NCBI GenBank assembly: GCA_021820975.1
Contig: JAKADA010000002.1
Coordinates: forward strand, 1-64,000
Origin: Bacillota bacterium
Lineage (GTDB): Bacteria; Bacillota; Bacilli; Alicyclobacillales; SLC66
Reading direction: 5' to 3'
DNA: 64,000 nt
How positions within the stretch are numbered: the first letter of the stretch is position 1; the number at the start of each line of letters is the position of its first letter. The translations under genes and the position numbers were made by a program. Below the pieces are notes generated by a model. It saw only the letters and a list, made by a program, of their open reading frames with translations. It ran no database searches and was not told the origin of the DNA. Below, piece by piece: positions 37,112 through 46,038 of the stretch.

Positions 37112-37629
37112 TGCAATGGCTTGGTTCCGCGGCAGTTGTGTATGGCAGTACCTTGTTTGGTCATCGACGTGCAGCGCGTTATCGCGAGCGTCCTCGTGAA
37201 TTGCGCAGACTTGCCACGCTCTTATACAGTTTACAAACAGAAATTTCGTATGCTCGCATTCCACTTCAAGAAGCATTACAACATGTTACCATGCAGGCCG
37301 ATAAGCAATCTAGATTAGCCACGTTTTTTGGAGATATAGCTCAGTTGTTGTCGTTGCCAGGAATGACTGGTCAGACAGCATGGAATGAAGCGTTAGCACA
37401 GTATGCGTTGTATAGTCCTTTGACAAAAGAAGATTTGGAAATTCTTGCTGCCTTAGGGAGAACGGTGGGCCTTACAGGGATCGATGAACAAATTGGTCAT
37501 GTGAAGGCATCGATCGAACTGCTCATGGCTCGTGAACTTGAAGCGCTTGAAGAACGCAATCGGTATGAGCGTGTGTTTAAAACGGTAGGCATATTGACTG
37601 GAACATTGATTGTTGTCTTGTTGATTTAG
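37096..37629 (+). CDS. spoIIIAB: Stage III sporulation protein SpoIIIAB
   Basis: This 177-residue protein has an N-terminal hydrophobic segment, a mainly helical soluble domain and a C-terminal hydrophobic segment (GILTGTLIVVLLI). It is related to the platform subunits of type II secretion (GspF-like) and belongs to the SpoIIIA engulfment channel. The sequence RERPRELRRLATLLYSLQTEISYARIPL is typical of the family. Confidence 0.93.
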   Translation: MAITLMQWLGSAAVVYGSTLFGHRRAARYRERPRELRRLATLLYSLQTEISYARIPLQEALQHVTMQADKQSRLATFFGDIAQLLSLPGMTGQTAWNEALAQYALYSPLTKEDLEILAALGRTVGLTGIDEQIGHVKASIELLMARELEALEERNRYERVFKTVGILTGTLIVVLLI

Positions 37630-37646
37630 TTGAGGGGGACTCCTCT

Positions 37647-37850
37647 ATGAGTCTTGAACTACATGTTCTCTTTCAAATTGCAGCACTTGGTATTGCCACA
37701 GCTGTGCTGTCTAGTTTGTTAAAACAGTCGGGACGAGATGAAATTGCGACACTAGTGACGATTACAGCTATGGTGCTCGTGGCTGCTGTAGTGGTTACAA
37801 ACATAAACCACCTGTTTGTCGAAATTCGCTCAGTCTTTTTTAGCCAATAG
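37647..37850 (+). CDS. spoIIIAC: Stage III sporulation protein SpoIIIAC
   Basis: This 67-residue protein has two hydrophobic segments and the pattern LKQSGRDEIA between them, typical of SpoIIIAC. It is a small membrane component of the feeding channel. GAGGGGGA lies before the ATG. Confidence 0.94.
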   Translation: MSLELHVLFQIAALGIATAVLSSLLKQSGRDEIATLVTITAMVLVAAVVVTNINHLFVEIRSVFFSQ

Positions 37851-37861
37851 GTACAAAGACC

Positions 37862-38248
37862 ATGGATATCTTGCACGTAGTTTTGTTTGCCATCGTAGGT
37901 GCACTTTTGCTGATGGCAATTCGTGATATGGCCCCTCAAATCTCTTTTTTGCTGTCACTTCTTATCGCGGTTATCTTATTTGTCTTTGTTTTGCAACAGG
38001 TAACAGGGGTTCTCGCTCCGATCGAAAAACTTGCTGCAATGGCAAACGTCAATGTGTTGTTTTTCGCCACCATCGTCAAAATCATCGGTATCGCTTACAT
38101 TGCTGAATTTGGTGCACAGATTGCTAAAGATGCCGGTGCAGCATCAATTGCTTCAAAAATTGAGCTTGTCGGCAAGCTTTTCATCATCGTGATGTCTGTA
38201 CCTATCGTTCTTGCTGTGATTGAGGCAGTACAGCATTTGCTTCCGTAG
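37862..38248 (+). CDS. spoIIIAD: Stage III sporulation protein SpoIIIAD
   Basis: This 128-residue membrane protein has four hydrophobic segments and the motif YIAEFGAQIAKDAGA that also occurs in this family. It is related to SpoIIIAC. It follows spoIIIAC by 11 bases and is one of the membrane core proteins of the channel. Confidence 0.94.
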   Translation: MDILHVVLFAIVGALLLMAIRDMAPQISFLLSLLIAVILFVFVLQQVTGVLAPIEKLAAMANVNVLFFATIVKIIGIAYIAEFGAQIAKDAGAASIASKIELVGKLFIIVMSVPIVLAVIEAVQHLLP

Positions 38249-38260
38249 GAGGTAAAGACG

Positions 38261-39511
38261 GTGAACCCACATTGGTTACCTAGGTGGCGTATCGTACAAC
38301 TTTTGCTTGCGGCAGTGATTATCTGTACCGTAGCGATTGTTGTTCCTGCGTATGCCGCCTCACCAGCGATTACAACGTCCGGACAACCTCCGCCAACAAC
38401 AATATCAACGTCCTCGACAGATACGTTGCAATCTGTTCAAAAGGAGTACCAGTCGATCTCTCAAAATGGGATTGAAGAAGCATGGAATAACTTGCAAAGC
38501 GAGTACGGTGGTTATCTGCCTACCACTGGTTCTGGCATAGTTAAAGCGTTCCTTCCTGGAGGATCAGGCTTTTCGTTTCAAGGTGTCGCCAATGGATTGC
38601 TGAGATTCTTAATCGATGCTTTATGGTCAAATGCTCGTTTGCTTGGTACGTTGCTTATCTTGACCGTGCTTGCTGCGATACTAGAAAATGTGCAAACGGC
38701 ATTTGAGTCACAAACCGTGAGTAAAGTTGCTTTTTTAGTGGTTCATCTCACTCTTTTGGTCTTGGCGATTTCCTCCTTTCACGATGCTACGCAATTTGCG
38801 GGAAGCGCTATTGACAACATGACAGCAGTCATGTTTGGCTCGTTGCCTATCGTGTTAGCGCTGGTAACCGCATCAGGAGGACTGACGTCGGCAGCTGTGT
38901 TTCACCCCATGGTGGTTTTTGTCGTTAATGCCATGAGCGTGATCGTACAGAAATGGGTTTTTCCATTAATCTTTTTTGCCGCGGTACTAACTATCGTCAG
39001 TGCAATTTCAGGGAAATTCAAAGTGGTCGCTTTAGCGGGATTGATTCGTAACGTGACTTTAACCGTATTAGGTCTTTCGATGACAGCCTTTCTTGGGGTT
39101 ATGGCTGTTCAAGGTTCGATTGCGAGTGTCACAGATGGGGTAGCGCTAAAGAGTGCCAAGTTTGTCGCAGGAAGTCTCATTCCCGTTGTCGGCAAAGCTT
39201 TGTCAGACGCAACACAATCCATTGCAGGTGCTACGTTGTTGGTGAAAAACGCAACGGGTGTGGCTAGCGCTATCTTATTGCTGCTCATTAGTGCATTTCC
39301 TGCCATCAAGGTACTTGTGCTTTCGATAGTGTATAACGGGGCTGCAGCACTGATGCAACCGCTTGGTGATTCACCAGTCATTACCACCTTGTCTACGATC
39401 GGAAAAACGCTGGCTATCGTTTTTGCTGCGTTAGCCGTCGTCGGTGTGATGTTCTTTTTCTCGATGGTGATTATAATCGCCGCGACTAACGTTACAGCCT
39501 TTGTGAGGTAA
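38261..39511 (+). CDS. spoIIIAE: Stage III sporulation protein SpoIIIAE
   Basis: This 416-residue protein has an N-terminal signal sequence (hydrophobic to about residue 34, ending AYA-A), then a serine/threonine-rich linker and about eight transmembrane segments. SpoIIIAE is the largest membrane component of the channel and its signal peptide is cut in B. subtilis. GTG start with TAGGAGGT upstream. Segments with GSLPIVLALVTASGGLTSAAVFHP are typical. Confidence 0.95.
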   Translation: MNPHWLPRWRIVQLLLAAVIICTVAIVVPAYAASPAITTSGQPPPTTISTSSTDTLQSVQKEYQSISQNGIEEAWNNLQSEYGGYLPTTGSGIVKAFLPGGSGFSFQGVANGLLRFLIDALWSNARLLGTLLILTVLAAILENVQTAFESQTVSKVAFLVVHLTLLVLAISSFHDATQFAGSAIDNMTAVMFGSLPIVLALVTASGGLTSAAVFHPMVVFVVNAMSVIVQKWVFPLIFFAAVLTIVSAISGKFKVVALAGLIRNVTLTVLGLSMTAFLGVMAVQGSIASVTDGVALKSAKFVAGSLIPVVGKALSDATQSIAGATLLVKNATGVASAILLLLISAFPAIKVLVLSIVYNGAAALMQPLGDSPVITTLSTIGKTLAIVFAALAVVGVMFFFSMVIIIAATNVTAFVR

Positions 39512-39517
39512 AAGCGT

Positions 39518-40036
39518 ATGATCAGCGCCTTGTCAGATTGGTTAAAACATTTGGTTGTATTGATCTTATTGGCAGTGTTTCTTGACATGGTGTTACCTAA
39601 TACCTCTATGCAACGTTATGTTCGCACTGTGCTTGGCTTGGTTGTCATGTTGGCGATGTTAGCACCGCTACGAGCATTGATTAGCACACACCTCAATTTG
39701 GGCTTACTTGAAAGTCAAATAAGCGGCCCAATAGTCATGACATCACAAAGTGTGTCACAGGCGCAAGCCTCAGTGCAGACTTTTCGTCATGATCTTGCAA
39801 AGACATTAGCCAACGAAGTACAGCAGACTTTTGATGTATCGCTTGTACAAGTCAGTGTGCAAACAATAGTGAAAGCTGACGGCACACCCATTGTAACAGG
39901 AGTCTTGGCGACGATGTCGACGGTAGGTGTGACCCATCCAACGCAGGTGGCAAATGCCGTAAAAGCACAGATTGCCGCATTGTTGGGACTGCAACCGGCG
40001 AGTGTGACAATAAATTATCCCGGCTTTCAAGCGTAG
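39518..40036 (+). CDS. spoIIIAF: Stage III sporulation protein SpoIIIAF
   Basis: This 172-residue protein has two N-terminal transmembrane segments (VVLILLAVFLDMVLPN and VLGLVVMLAMLAP) and a soluble ring-building C-terminal domain. It starts six bases after spoIIIAE with GAGGT upstream. Ring-building domains resemble those of type III secretion systems. Confidence 0.93.
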   Translation: MISALSDWLKHLVVLILLAVFLDMVLPNTSMQRYVRTVLGLVVMLAMLAPLRALISTHLNLGLLESQISGPIVMTSQSVSQAQASVQTFRHDLAKTLANEVQQTFDVSLVQVSVQTIVKADGTPIVTGVLATMSTVGVTHPTQVANAVKAQIAALLGLQPASVTINYPGFQA

Positions 40037-40054
40037 AAAGGGGGAGTGACATGG

Positions 40055-40669
40055 GTGAAAGACGCCTTCAAGCATCTTCTTGGAAACAAATGGCTTTTGG
40101 TGATTACGATGATTGGTATTTTGTTGCTCATTTTTGGCGCAAGTGGCGGCGTGAATGGATCAAGTCCTGGCGGTGGTAGTGCGACCCCGGTTGTTGCCGT
40201 CTCGCCAACACCAATTAGTGCGAATACAACACCGAATTCTGCATCAGCCAAAGATGCAGCGTTGCAAACGGCTATCTCGTATGAGAATTACTACGATCTA
40301 CAATTAGAGCACATGATCGACCAAATTGCAGGTATCAGTGATGCTTTAGTTATGGTCACTGTGGATTCTACAAGCATCGCACATTATGGACAAAACGTGA
40401 CGACAACGAAACAGACAACAGTTTCTGGAGGTACAAGTAATCCATCAAATACGACGACGCAGTCCTCTTCATCACAGATCGTTTTATTACCACAATCAAG
40501 TGGTAATCAGACTCCCGTCGTCATTGAGCAACAGTTGCCGCATATTACAGGCGTTATGGTAGTGGCTAAAGCTGGCGATCCCATTCGTATGGAATCGGAA
40601 ATTGTCAATGCTGTGCAAGATGTACTTGGTATTCCTGGCTATGAAATTACGGTATTACCGCGTAAATAA
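40055..40669 (+). CDS. spoIIIAG: Stage III sporulation protein SpoIIIAG
   Basis: This 204-residue protein has a single N-terminal transmembrane helix, a flexible serine/threonine/proline linker and a ring-building domain with the typical VMVVAKAGDP segment. SpoIIIAG forms a large ring in the intermembrane space. The start at GTG 40055 is chosen because AAAGGGGG ends only one base before GTG 40046. Confidence 0.93.
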   Translation: MKDAFKHLLGNKWLLVITMIGILLLIFGASGGVNGSSPGGGSATPVVAVSPTPISANTTPNSASAKDAALQTAISYENYYDLQLEHMIDQIAGISDALVMVTVDSTSIAHYGQNVTTTKQTTVSGGTSNPSNTTTQSSSSQIVLLPQSSGNQTPVVIEQQLPHITGVMVVAKAGDPIRMESEIVNAVQDVLGIPGYEITVLPRK

Positions 40670-40694
40670 ATTACGTATGAGGAGATGTTCATTC

Positions 40695-41279
40695 ATGGTC
40701 AAACGGCAAACAGTATGGCTTTCCACAATGATGGTGCTGTCTTTAATGCTCATCGGATACTACACGTTAGGTACGCCACCGGCACAAACGGGTAAGTCTG
40801 CAGGAACTACACCATCAAGCACCCCAACTGTGGTAACAGGATCACCGACAACAGGCAGTACAGTCTCCAAAGGTAAATCGAACAACACAACTGCAGCCAC
40901 GACAGCAAACAGTGCTTCTGCTTCACCTAGCGATTGGTTTGTACAAACAGCTCTTGATCAGCAAAATCACCAGCAACGTCTCATGCAAACGTATGAAAGT
41001 ACGATGAGTGATCCGCGCGCTAGTAACCAGGTAGTATCAGCTGCTTATCAAGAACTGACCGCATTGCAGACACAGCAAGTAAATGCCACTCGCGTTCATG
41101 ATGAGTTAGTAGGACAGGGTTATCCTGATTCTCTTGTCATCTTTAATCCTAACAACGATGTTCACATCTATGTTCAAGCATCGCATTTGTCAAAAACGGC
41201 AGCTGTAGAAGTGATCAATCTGGTGTCACAAACACTAGGGGTACAATCCAATATGGTGACGGTCACGCCTCATGCCTAA
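40695..41279 (+). CDS. spoIIIAH: Stage III sporulation protein SpoIIIAH
   Basis: This 194-residue protein has one transmembrane segment (about 7-23), a long Ser/Thr-rich linker and a C-terminal ring-building domain (FVQTALDQQNHQQRLMQTYESTM onward). In B. subtilis it is the mother-cell half of the SpoIIQ-SpoIIIAH zipper across the engulfing membranes. ATG 40695 has GAGGAG ten bases upstream. Last gene of the operon. SpoIIQ is not in the window. Confidence 0.92.
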   Translation: MVKRQTVWLSTMMVLSLMLIGYYTLGTPPAQTGKSAGTTPSSTPTVVTGSPTTGSTVSKGKSNNTTAATTANSASASPSDWFVQTALDQQNHQQRLMQTYESTMSDPRASNQVVSAAYQELTALQTQQVNATRVHDELVGQGYPDSLVIFNPNNDVHIYVQASHLSKTAAVEVINLVSQTLGVQSNMVTVTPHA

Positions 41280-41284
41280 GGATG

Positions 41285-41318
41285 TATTCGGCGCGAGAGT
41301 GAGGTCTCGCGCCGAATA
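41285..41318. repeat. Perfect 14-bp inverted repeat between spoIIIAH and accB
   Basis: TATTCGGCGCGAGA and TCTCGCGCCGAATA form a perfect 14-bp stem around GTGAGG. It is GC-rich and starts six bases after the spoIIIAH stop, but no T tract follows; a TATACT hexamer comes four bases later. It may be a terminator that lacks a T tract or an RNA-processing site. Confidence 0.7.
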
Positions 41319-41364
41319 TGCTATACTTGTCCTGTAGCATACCATCATTAGGGAGTGGTCGTGT

Positions 41365-41850
41365 TTGTTAAAGGTCAGCGACATCCGGGATTTCATTCAT
41401 TTATTGGATGAGAGCACGGTTCATGAGCTTAGAATCGAGACGGATGAGATCAAGCTTACCCTTAAGAAGGCGGATGGATCACCTGTGGTAGCAACTGGCG
41501 TTGAAAGCGCCAACACGGCCATGCGCCTAACGGGTACGACAAGTACGCAAAATGCGAACATGGTTGAATCTGTCATGCCGACGAAAGAGAGCAAAGAAGA
41601 TGATTCTTCCACTTCGGTGATACGCTCTCCTATGGTTGGTACGTTTTACCGGGCATCTTCTCCGAATTCGGAGGCGTTTGTACAAGTCGGCGATCGCATT
41701 TCTGAGCATACCGTCGTATGTATCATAGAGGCGATGAAACTTATGAATGAAATTGAAGCCGATGTAAAAGGTGAGATTATCGAAGTGCTAACGGAAAACG
41801 GCCATTTGGTTGAGTATGGTCAACCACTGTTTCGTGTCAAGCTGGCATAA
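41365..41850 (+). CDS. accB: Biotin carboxyl carrier protein of acetyl-CoA carboxylase
   Basis: This 161-residue carrier has an N-terminal region, a Ser/Thr-rich linker and the C-terminal biotinyl domain with EAMKLMNEI, biotin on Lys125. It carries carboxybiotin between AccC and AccAD to make malonyl-CoA. TTG start with GGGAGTGG upstream. Followed by accC after 11 bases. Confidence 0.95.
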   Translation: MLKVSDIRDFIHLLDESTVHELRIETDEIKLTLKKADGSPVVATGVESANTAMRLTGTTSTQNANMVESVMPTKESKEDDSSTSVIRSPMVGTFYRASSPNSEAFVQVGDRISEHTVVCIIEAMKLMNEIEADVKGEIIEVLTENGHLVEYGQPLFRVKLA

Positions 41851-41861
41851 CGGGGGATGTC

Positions 41862-43202
41862 ATGTTCAACAAAGTCTTGATTGCTAATCGTGGAGAAATT
41901 GCAGTGCGCATTATTCGCGCCTGCAAGGAGTTAGGGATTCAAACTGTTGCAATTTATTCGGAAGCTGATAAAGAGGCACTGCATGTTGAATTGGCGGATG
42001 AGGCTTATTGTGTTGGTCCAGCACCAGCTAAGCAAAGCTATTTACATATTGCAAATATTATGTCCGTAGCCACATCGGTCGGTGCTGATGCTATTCATCC
42101 CGGCTATGGTTTTTTAGCTGAAAATAGTGACTTTGCCGATGTGTGTGCGGCGGTTGGCGTCAAATTTATTGGACCAAGTCCGCAGGCCATTGAAAAGATG
42201 GGCGACAAGTCAACGGCAAAAGCCACGATGAAAGCAGCTTCAGTTCCTATTGTACCTGGTACGGAGGGCTTAATACAAAGTGTGGAACAAGCAATTGCGA
42301 TAGCTAGAGATGTTGGTTTTCCTGTGATCATTAAGGCAACTGCAGGTGGTGGCGGTAAAGGAATTCGCGTCGTACAAAGTGAAGAGGAATTGGTCTCTGC
42401 CATCTCCATTGCCGAGTCGGAGGCGGGTTCTGCCTTTGGCAATGCCGGCTTGTACCTTGAAAAGTTTCTTGTCAGTCCACGCCACATCGAGATTCAAATA
42501 CTTGGAGACTCTTATGGTTCGGTGATCCACTTAGGTGAGCGGGATTGTTCGATTCAACGGCGTTTGCAAAAACTTGTTGAAGAAGCGCCTTCACCTGCTT
42601 TAACACCGCAATTGCGGGAAAAAATGGGACAAGCAGCCATTGCGGCCGCTCGTGCTGTTGACTATGAGGGTGCTGGGACTGTTGAATTTTTACTTGATGA
42701 AGATGGTTCGTTTTATTTTATGGAGATGAACACACGCGTTCAGGTAGAACATCCCGTAACGGAATGGATTACTGGTGTAGACATCGTCAAAGAACAGATT
42801 CGCATCGCATCAGGGTTGCCCTTATCCTTAAAACAAGAACAAGTTGAAGTTCGCGGTCATGCCATAGAGTGTCGCGTTAATGCTGAAGACCCAGAAAAAA
42901 ACTTTATTCCTTGTCCGGGTCTTATTACAGATTATCTAGCTCCAGGTGGTTTTGGTGTTCGTGTGGATAGTGCGGCGTATCCGGGCTATACAGTTCCGCC
43001 TTTTTATGATTCTATGATAGCTAAGGTCATCGTTTGGGCACCTACGCGAATTGAAGCTATCGATCGCATGAAACGTGCGTTATCTGAATTTCAAGTAGGT
43101 GGTGTGAGGACGACGATTGGATTTCATCAACGTCTTCTTGAGCACAAGGATTTCGTAAAAGGGGATTTTAATACCCGTTTTCTTGAACAGCATAATGTGT
43201 AG
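41862..43202 (+). CDS. accC: Biotin carboxylase subunit of acetyl-CoA carboxylase
   Basis: This 446-residue ATP-grasp enzyme has [17 protein letters not shown], the glycine-rich loop [11 protein letters not shown], and the active-site [14 protein letters not shown]. It carboxylates biotin on AccB with ATP and bicarbonate. Size is normal for AccC. Confidence 0.97.
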   Translation: MFNKVLIANRGEIAVRIIRACKELGIQTVAIYSEADKEALHVELADEAYCVGPAPAKQSYLHIANIMSVATSVGADAIHPGYGFLAENSDFADVCAAVGVKFIGPSPQAIEKMGDKSTAKATMKAASVPIVPGTEGLIQSVEQAIAIARDVGFPVIIKATAGGGGKGIRVVQSEEELVSAISIAESEAGSAFGNAGLYLEKFLVSPRHIEIQILGDSYGSVIHLGERDCSIQRRLQKLVEEAPSPALTPQLREKMGQAAIAAARAVDYEGAGTVEFLLDEDGSFYFMEMNTRVQVEHPVTEWITGVDIVKEQIRIASGLPLSLKQEQVEVRGHAIECRVNAEDPEKNFIPCPGLITDYLAPGGFGVRVDSAAYPGYTVPPFYDSMIAKVIVWAPTRIEAIDRMKRALSEFQVGGVRTTIGFHQRLLEHKDFVKGDFNTRFLEQHNV

Positions 43203-43229
43203 ACCATGACTGAAAAGGGGGAATAAGGT

Positions 43230-43643
43230 TTGGCGATAAACAGCGTGGTAAAAGCAGAACTGGAATCTGGTGAAATGGGAACGACGCAGATTGCCAATGA
43301 TGTTATTGCCGTAATTGCAGGTCTAGCAGCGACAGAAGTGCGCGGTGTTTCCGATATGAGCGGAGGCTTAGCTGGCGGAATTGCTGAACGATTAGGTCGC
43401 AAAAACTTAAGCAAAGGCGTTAAAGTCGATGTATCTCCTGATGAACGTCAGTGCACGATTGATCTTTCTATCATTGCAGAGTACGGCTATCGTATTCCTG
43501 AGGTAGCTAGTGATATTCAAGAAAGCGTTAAGCGTGCAATTGAAGGTATGACAGGTCTTGAGGTGACGGCTGTCAATGTTAACGTACTTGGTATTGCTTT
43601 TAAAGAAGAACATGACGAGGAACCAAAGGAAAGAGTTCGGTAA
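43230..43643 (+). CDS. yqhY: Asp23/Gls24 family protein YqhY
   Basis: This 137-residue protein belongs to the Asp23/Gls24 (alkaline shock) family and lies between accC and nusB like yqhY of B. subtilis. There, yqhY loss disturbs acetyl-CoA carboxylase control. The pattern IANDVIAVIAGLAATEVRGVSDMSGG is the family signature, with duplicated helix and sheet. TTG start with GGGGGAA upstream. Confidence 0.9.
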   Translation: MAINSVVKAELESGEMGTTQIANDVIAVIAGLAATEVRGVSDMSGGLAGGIAERLGRKNLSKGVKVDVSPDERQCTIDLSIIAEYGYRIPEVASDIQESVKRAIEGMTGLEVTAVNVNVLGIAFKEEHDEEPKERVR

Positions 43644-43662
43644 GGTATCCGCATCATTATGT

Positions 43663-43704
43663 ACAAGACAAAGAGGTTAAGGTGTCTTAACCTCTTTGTC
43701 TTGT
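43663..43704. terminator. Perfect 19-bp hairpin after yqhY
   Basis: ACAAGACAAAGAGGTTAAG pairs perfectly with CTTAACCTCTTTGTCTTGT around a GTGT loop. It lies between yqhY and amaP, 46 bases before the next ATG. The 3' arm is T-rich but a separate T tract is absent. Confidence 0.7.
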
Positions 43705-43749
43705 CGTTTCATGATTGCCTTGTGAAGAGGATGATTGGAAAGGAAGAAA

Positions 43750-44286
43750 ATGATGAGTGTTCTTGACCGAATCCTATTGCGTCTGTTCGCATTCATTGGC
43801 GTAGTCTTTGCGATCTGGCTTGGTCTATGGCTTTTCGGCATGCAAGCAGTGATTGATGCGACGCGTACCGTCGTGTTTTTAGGAGGATATTATGATCTCC
43901 TATTCATTTTCGTTGTATTTGTTCTGGGTTTGCGTTTTTTGCTGTTTCCTTTAACGCGGCGTTCTATCCATTCGTTTGTCAAAGATACGGAAGCTGGCGA
44001 AGTAAGGATTAGTTATGTAACGGTGCGCGAACTTGCATCAAGAGCTGCAAGGCAAGTCCGTGGGGTTGAACGAATTCACACAGCGGTGGATGAGGGTCAA
44101 AATGGTCTGGTCGTTGCAATCCGTGTACGTGCTTTGACGGGCGTTGATCTTACGGTCATGTGCAGTGAAATTCAAGAGACGGTATCGCAAGCAGTCATGC
44201 AGGCTACATCACTCAAAGTGGCTGCCGTTCATGTACAAGTTGCGGATCTGTCACCAGAGCTTCACAACGATAAACCGGCGAGGTGA
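43750..44286 (+). CDS. amaP: Alkaline shock response membrane anchor AmaP
   Basis: This 178-residue protein has two N-terminal transmembrane segments (LFAFIGVVFAIWLGLWLFGM and LLFIFVVFVLGLRFLLFPL) and a cytoplasmic Asp23-like domain. In Staphylococcus AmaP tethers Asp23 to the membrane; here YqhY just upstream is a likely partner. The ATG at 43750 follows GGAAAGG; the longer TTG frame has no support. Confidence 0.88.
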   Translation: MMSVLDRILLRLFAFIGVVFAIWLGLWLFGMQAVIDATRTVVFLGGYYDLLFIFVVFVLGLRFLLFPLTRRSIHSFVKDTEAGEVRISYVTVRELASRAARQVRGVERIHTAVDEGQNGLVVAIRVRALTGVDLTVMCSEIQETVSQAVMQATSLKVAAVHVQVADLSPELHNDKPAR

Positions 44287-44291
44287 AGTGT

Positions 44292-44525
44292 GTGGATAAG
44301 TTTCTCGCATGGTTAGAATTCTTTAAACGGATACCGAAACGTTGGTTGGGGATTATTCTTGGCTTTGTCTGTTGGCTACTTATTTTATGGGTGGGTTTTT
44401 TCCCGACGCTCTTGCTCGCTATTCTTATGGCTTTAGGTTATGCTGTGGGTCATTTCATGGATGATCGAGCAGACTGGCAAGAGATAATTTCTCGTATATG
44501 GCAATCTGATCATTTTGATCGATAA
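44292..44525 (+). CDS. DUF2273-type small membrane protein
   Basis: This 77-residue protein has two hydrophobic segments (WLGIILGFVCWLLILWVGFF and LLLAILMALGYAVGHFMDD) and fits the DUF2273 family that accompanies amaP and Asp23 genes. The function is unknown; with AmaP it probably forms a membrane anchor for Asp23-like proteins. GTG 44292 is chosen over GTG 44283 because GAGGTG ends just past 44283. Confidence 0.8.
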   Translation: MDKFLAWLEFFKRIPKRWLGIILGFVCWLLILWVGFFPTLLLAILMALGYAVGHFMDDRADWQEIISRIWQSDHFDR

Positions 44526-44545
44526 TTGGGCTAGGAGTGGATAGT

Positions 44546-44980
44546 GTGAGTCGTCATGCGGCGCGCGAGCGAGTCTTGCAGACGCTTTTTCAAATGGATT
44601 TAAATCGTCTGAGTCCTACGCAGGCAGCATCGTATACGCATGCTTTGCTGGATGATGAACCAGAAGCTGACTATTTTGATGGTCTGCTACAAGGCGTATT
44701 AGACAAAATGTCTTTTATTGATGAACTCATCAGTCAGTATGCACAGGATTGGACAATGGATCGCATGCCAGGTGTCGATCGTAACATCTTACGCATTGGT
44801 ACGTATGAACTCGTGTTTGAGAAAGACATTCCAGATGCTGTGGTTTTGGATGAAGCGGTAGAGCTAAGCAAACAATACGGGACAGAGCAATCGTCGAAGT
44901 TTATCAATGGTGTTTTAGCTGGTGTTCTTCGAGATCTTGAAGATATCAAAAAAAATGTACAAGGAATGCAAGCGACGTGA
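44546..44980 (+). CDS. nusB: Transcription antitermination factor NusB
   Basis: This 144-residue all-helical RNA-binding protein binds boxA with NusE/S10 and supports rRNA transcription. SRHAARERVLQTLFQMD and the late NRNI/NGVLAGV-type segment (KFINGVLAGVLRDL) are typical. GTG 44546 lies nine bases after AGGAG. It overlaps the next gene by four bases. Confidence 0.95.
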   Translation: MSRHAARERVLQTLFQMDLNRLSPTQAASYTHALLDDEPEADYFDGLLQGVLDKMSFIDELISQYAQDWTMDRMPGVDRNILRIGTYELVFEKDIPDAVVLDEAVELSKQYGTEQSSKFINGVLAGVLRDLEDIKKNVQGMQAT

Positions 44981-45939
44981 GTGAAGTTTTTGTCGGTATA
45001 GATACCAGCAATTATACGACGTCGGTTTGCGCAATCGACGAGTTCGGTACTGTGCTACATGAGGCAAGGCAAGTATTAACCGTACCATTAGGTAAGCGCG
45101 GGTTACAACAATCTCAGGCATTGTATCAACATGTTACAACATTACCTTCGATGCTTGATGACTTACGTAAAACCGTTTCATCTCATTCGATGACGAGAGT
45201 AGCTGTTAGCACTCGCCCACGTTCGCGTGAGGGTTCTTATATGCCCGTTTTTCAGGCGGGGATCTTGGTAGCTCATGCGCTAGCGGTTGCAACAGAGCAA
45301 TTATTGATAGAAACTACGCATCAGGCTGGGCATATCGCAGCTGGTGTTGCAACTGCTGCTATGCCTGACATGAGGGAACAACCATTTGCAGTGATGCATC
45401 TGTCAGGAGGCACAACAGATGTACTTATTGCTCATGGAGATAAGCGGGATTTTGGTGTGCAAGAGTGGGTGAGTGGCAAGGATCTTCATGTTGGGCAAAT
45501 GGTAGATCGCATCGGAGTACAATTGGGGTACTCTTTTCCGGCTGGGAAACAATTGGAGCAATTGGCTCTTCAAGTTGAAGAGGATCGTGAAATCCCTGTC
45601 ATCCCTTCCTCAGTACAACGCGGTGTTCCTAGTTTCTCTGGACCATTAACGCATGCGGGTAAGCTCATTGAAGCAGGTGTCGAGCCAATGCTAGTTGCTT
45701 CAGGTGTTTTTCGGTGTATTGGAAATACGGTTGAGAAAATGATTCGCCATATGTACGATCAAACGGGCATTCACCGAATTTTACTCGTGGGCGGTGTTGC
45801 TTCTAGTGTTTTACTAAAAGAACGACTATGCAATCGTTTTGATGGTGCACCGCAACAGTTGTATTTTTGTGACTCACAGTATTCATCCGATAACTCATTT
45901 GGCGTAGCTCATATCGCAAAAAATACATGGAATTGGTAA
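44977..45939 (+). CDS. TsaD/Kae1-like protein of unknown function
   Basis: This 320-residue ASKHA-fold protein resembles TsaD, the t6A tRNA modification enzyme, with GIDTSNYTTSV at the start, the metal-ligand-like HQAGH, LSGGTTDVL and LVGGVASS. Paralogues of this kind lie between nusB and xseA in many Bacillota and are annotated as O-sialoglycoprotein endopeptidase-like. Since an authentic TsaD is usually elsewhere, its function is unknown. GTG start overlaps the nusB stop. Confidence 0.78.
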   Translation: MSEVFVGIDTSNYTTSVCAIDEFGTVLHEARQVLTVPLGKRGLQQSQALYQHVTTLPSMLDDLRKTVSSHSMTRVAVSTRPRSREGSYMPVFQAGILVAHALAVATEQLLIETTHQAGHIAAGVATAAMPDMREQPFAVMHLSGGTTDVLIAHGDKRDFGVQEWVSGKDLHVGQMVDRIGVQLGYSFPAGKQLEQLALQVEEDREIPVIPSSVQRGVPSFSGPLTHAGKLIEAGVEPMLVASGVFRCIGNTVEKMIRHMYDQTGIHRILLVGGVASSVLLKERLCNRFDGAPQQLYFCDSQYSSDNSFGVAHIAKNTWNW

Positions 45940-46038
45940 CTCATAGTACAAAGTAGCTAGTACGTCAATGACGAGTATAGTATACTGGAGGATATTTTGT
46001 TTCATTGATGTAAGTAACGAAACGGAGGAAATGGTATT

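Noticed and set aside
45940-46038. Sigma-A promoter before the FNR gene
   Set aside because: TATACT at 45981 is good, but the matching -35 is poor.
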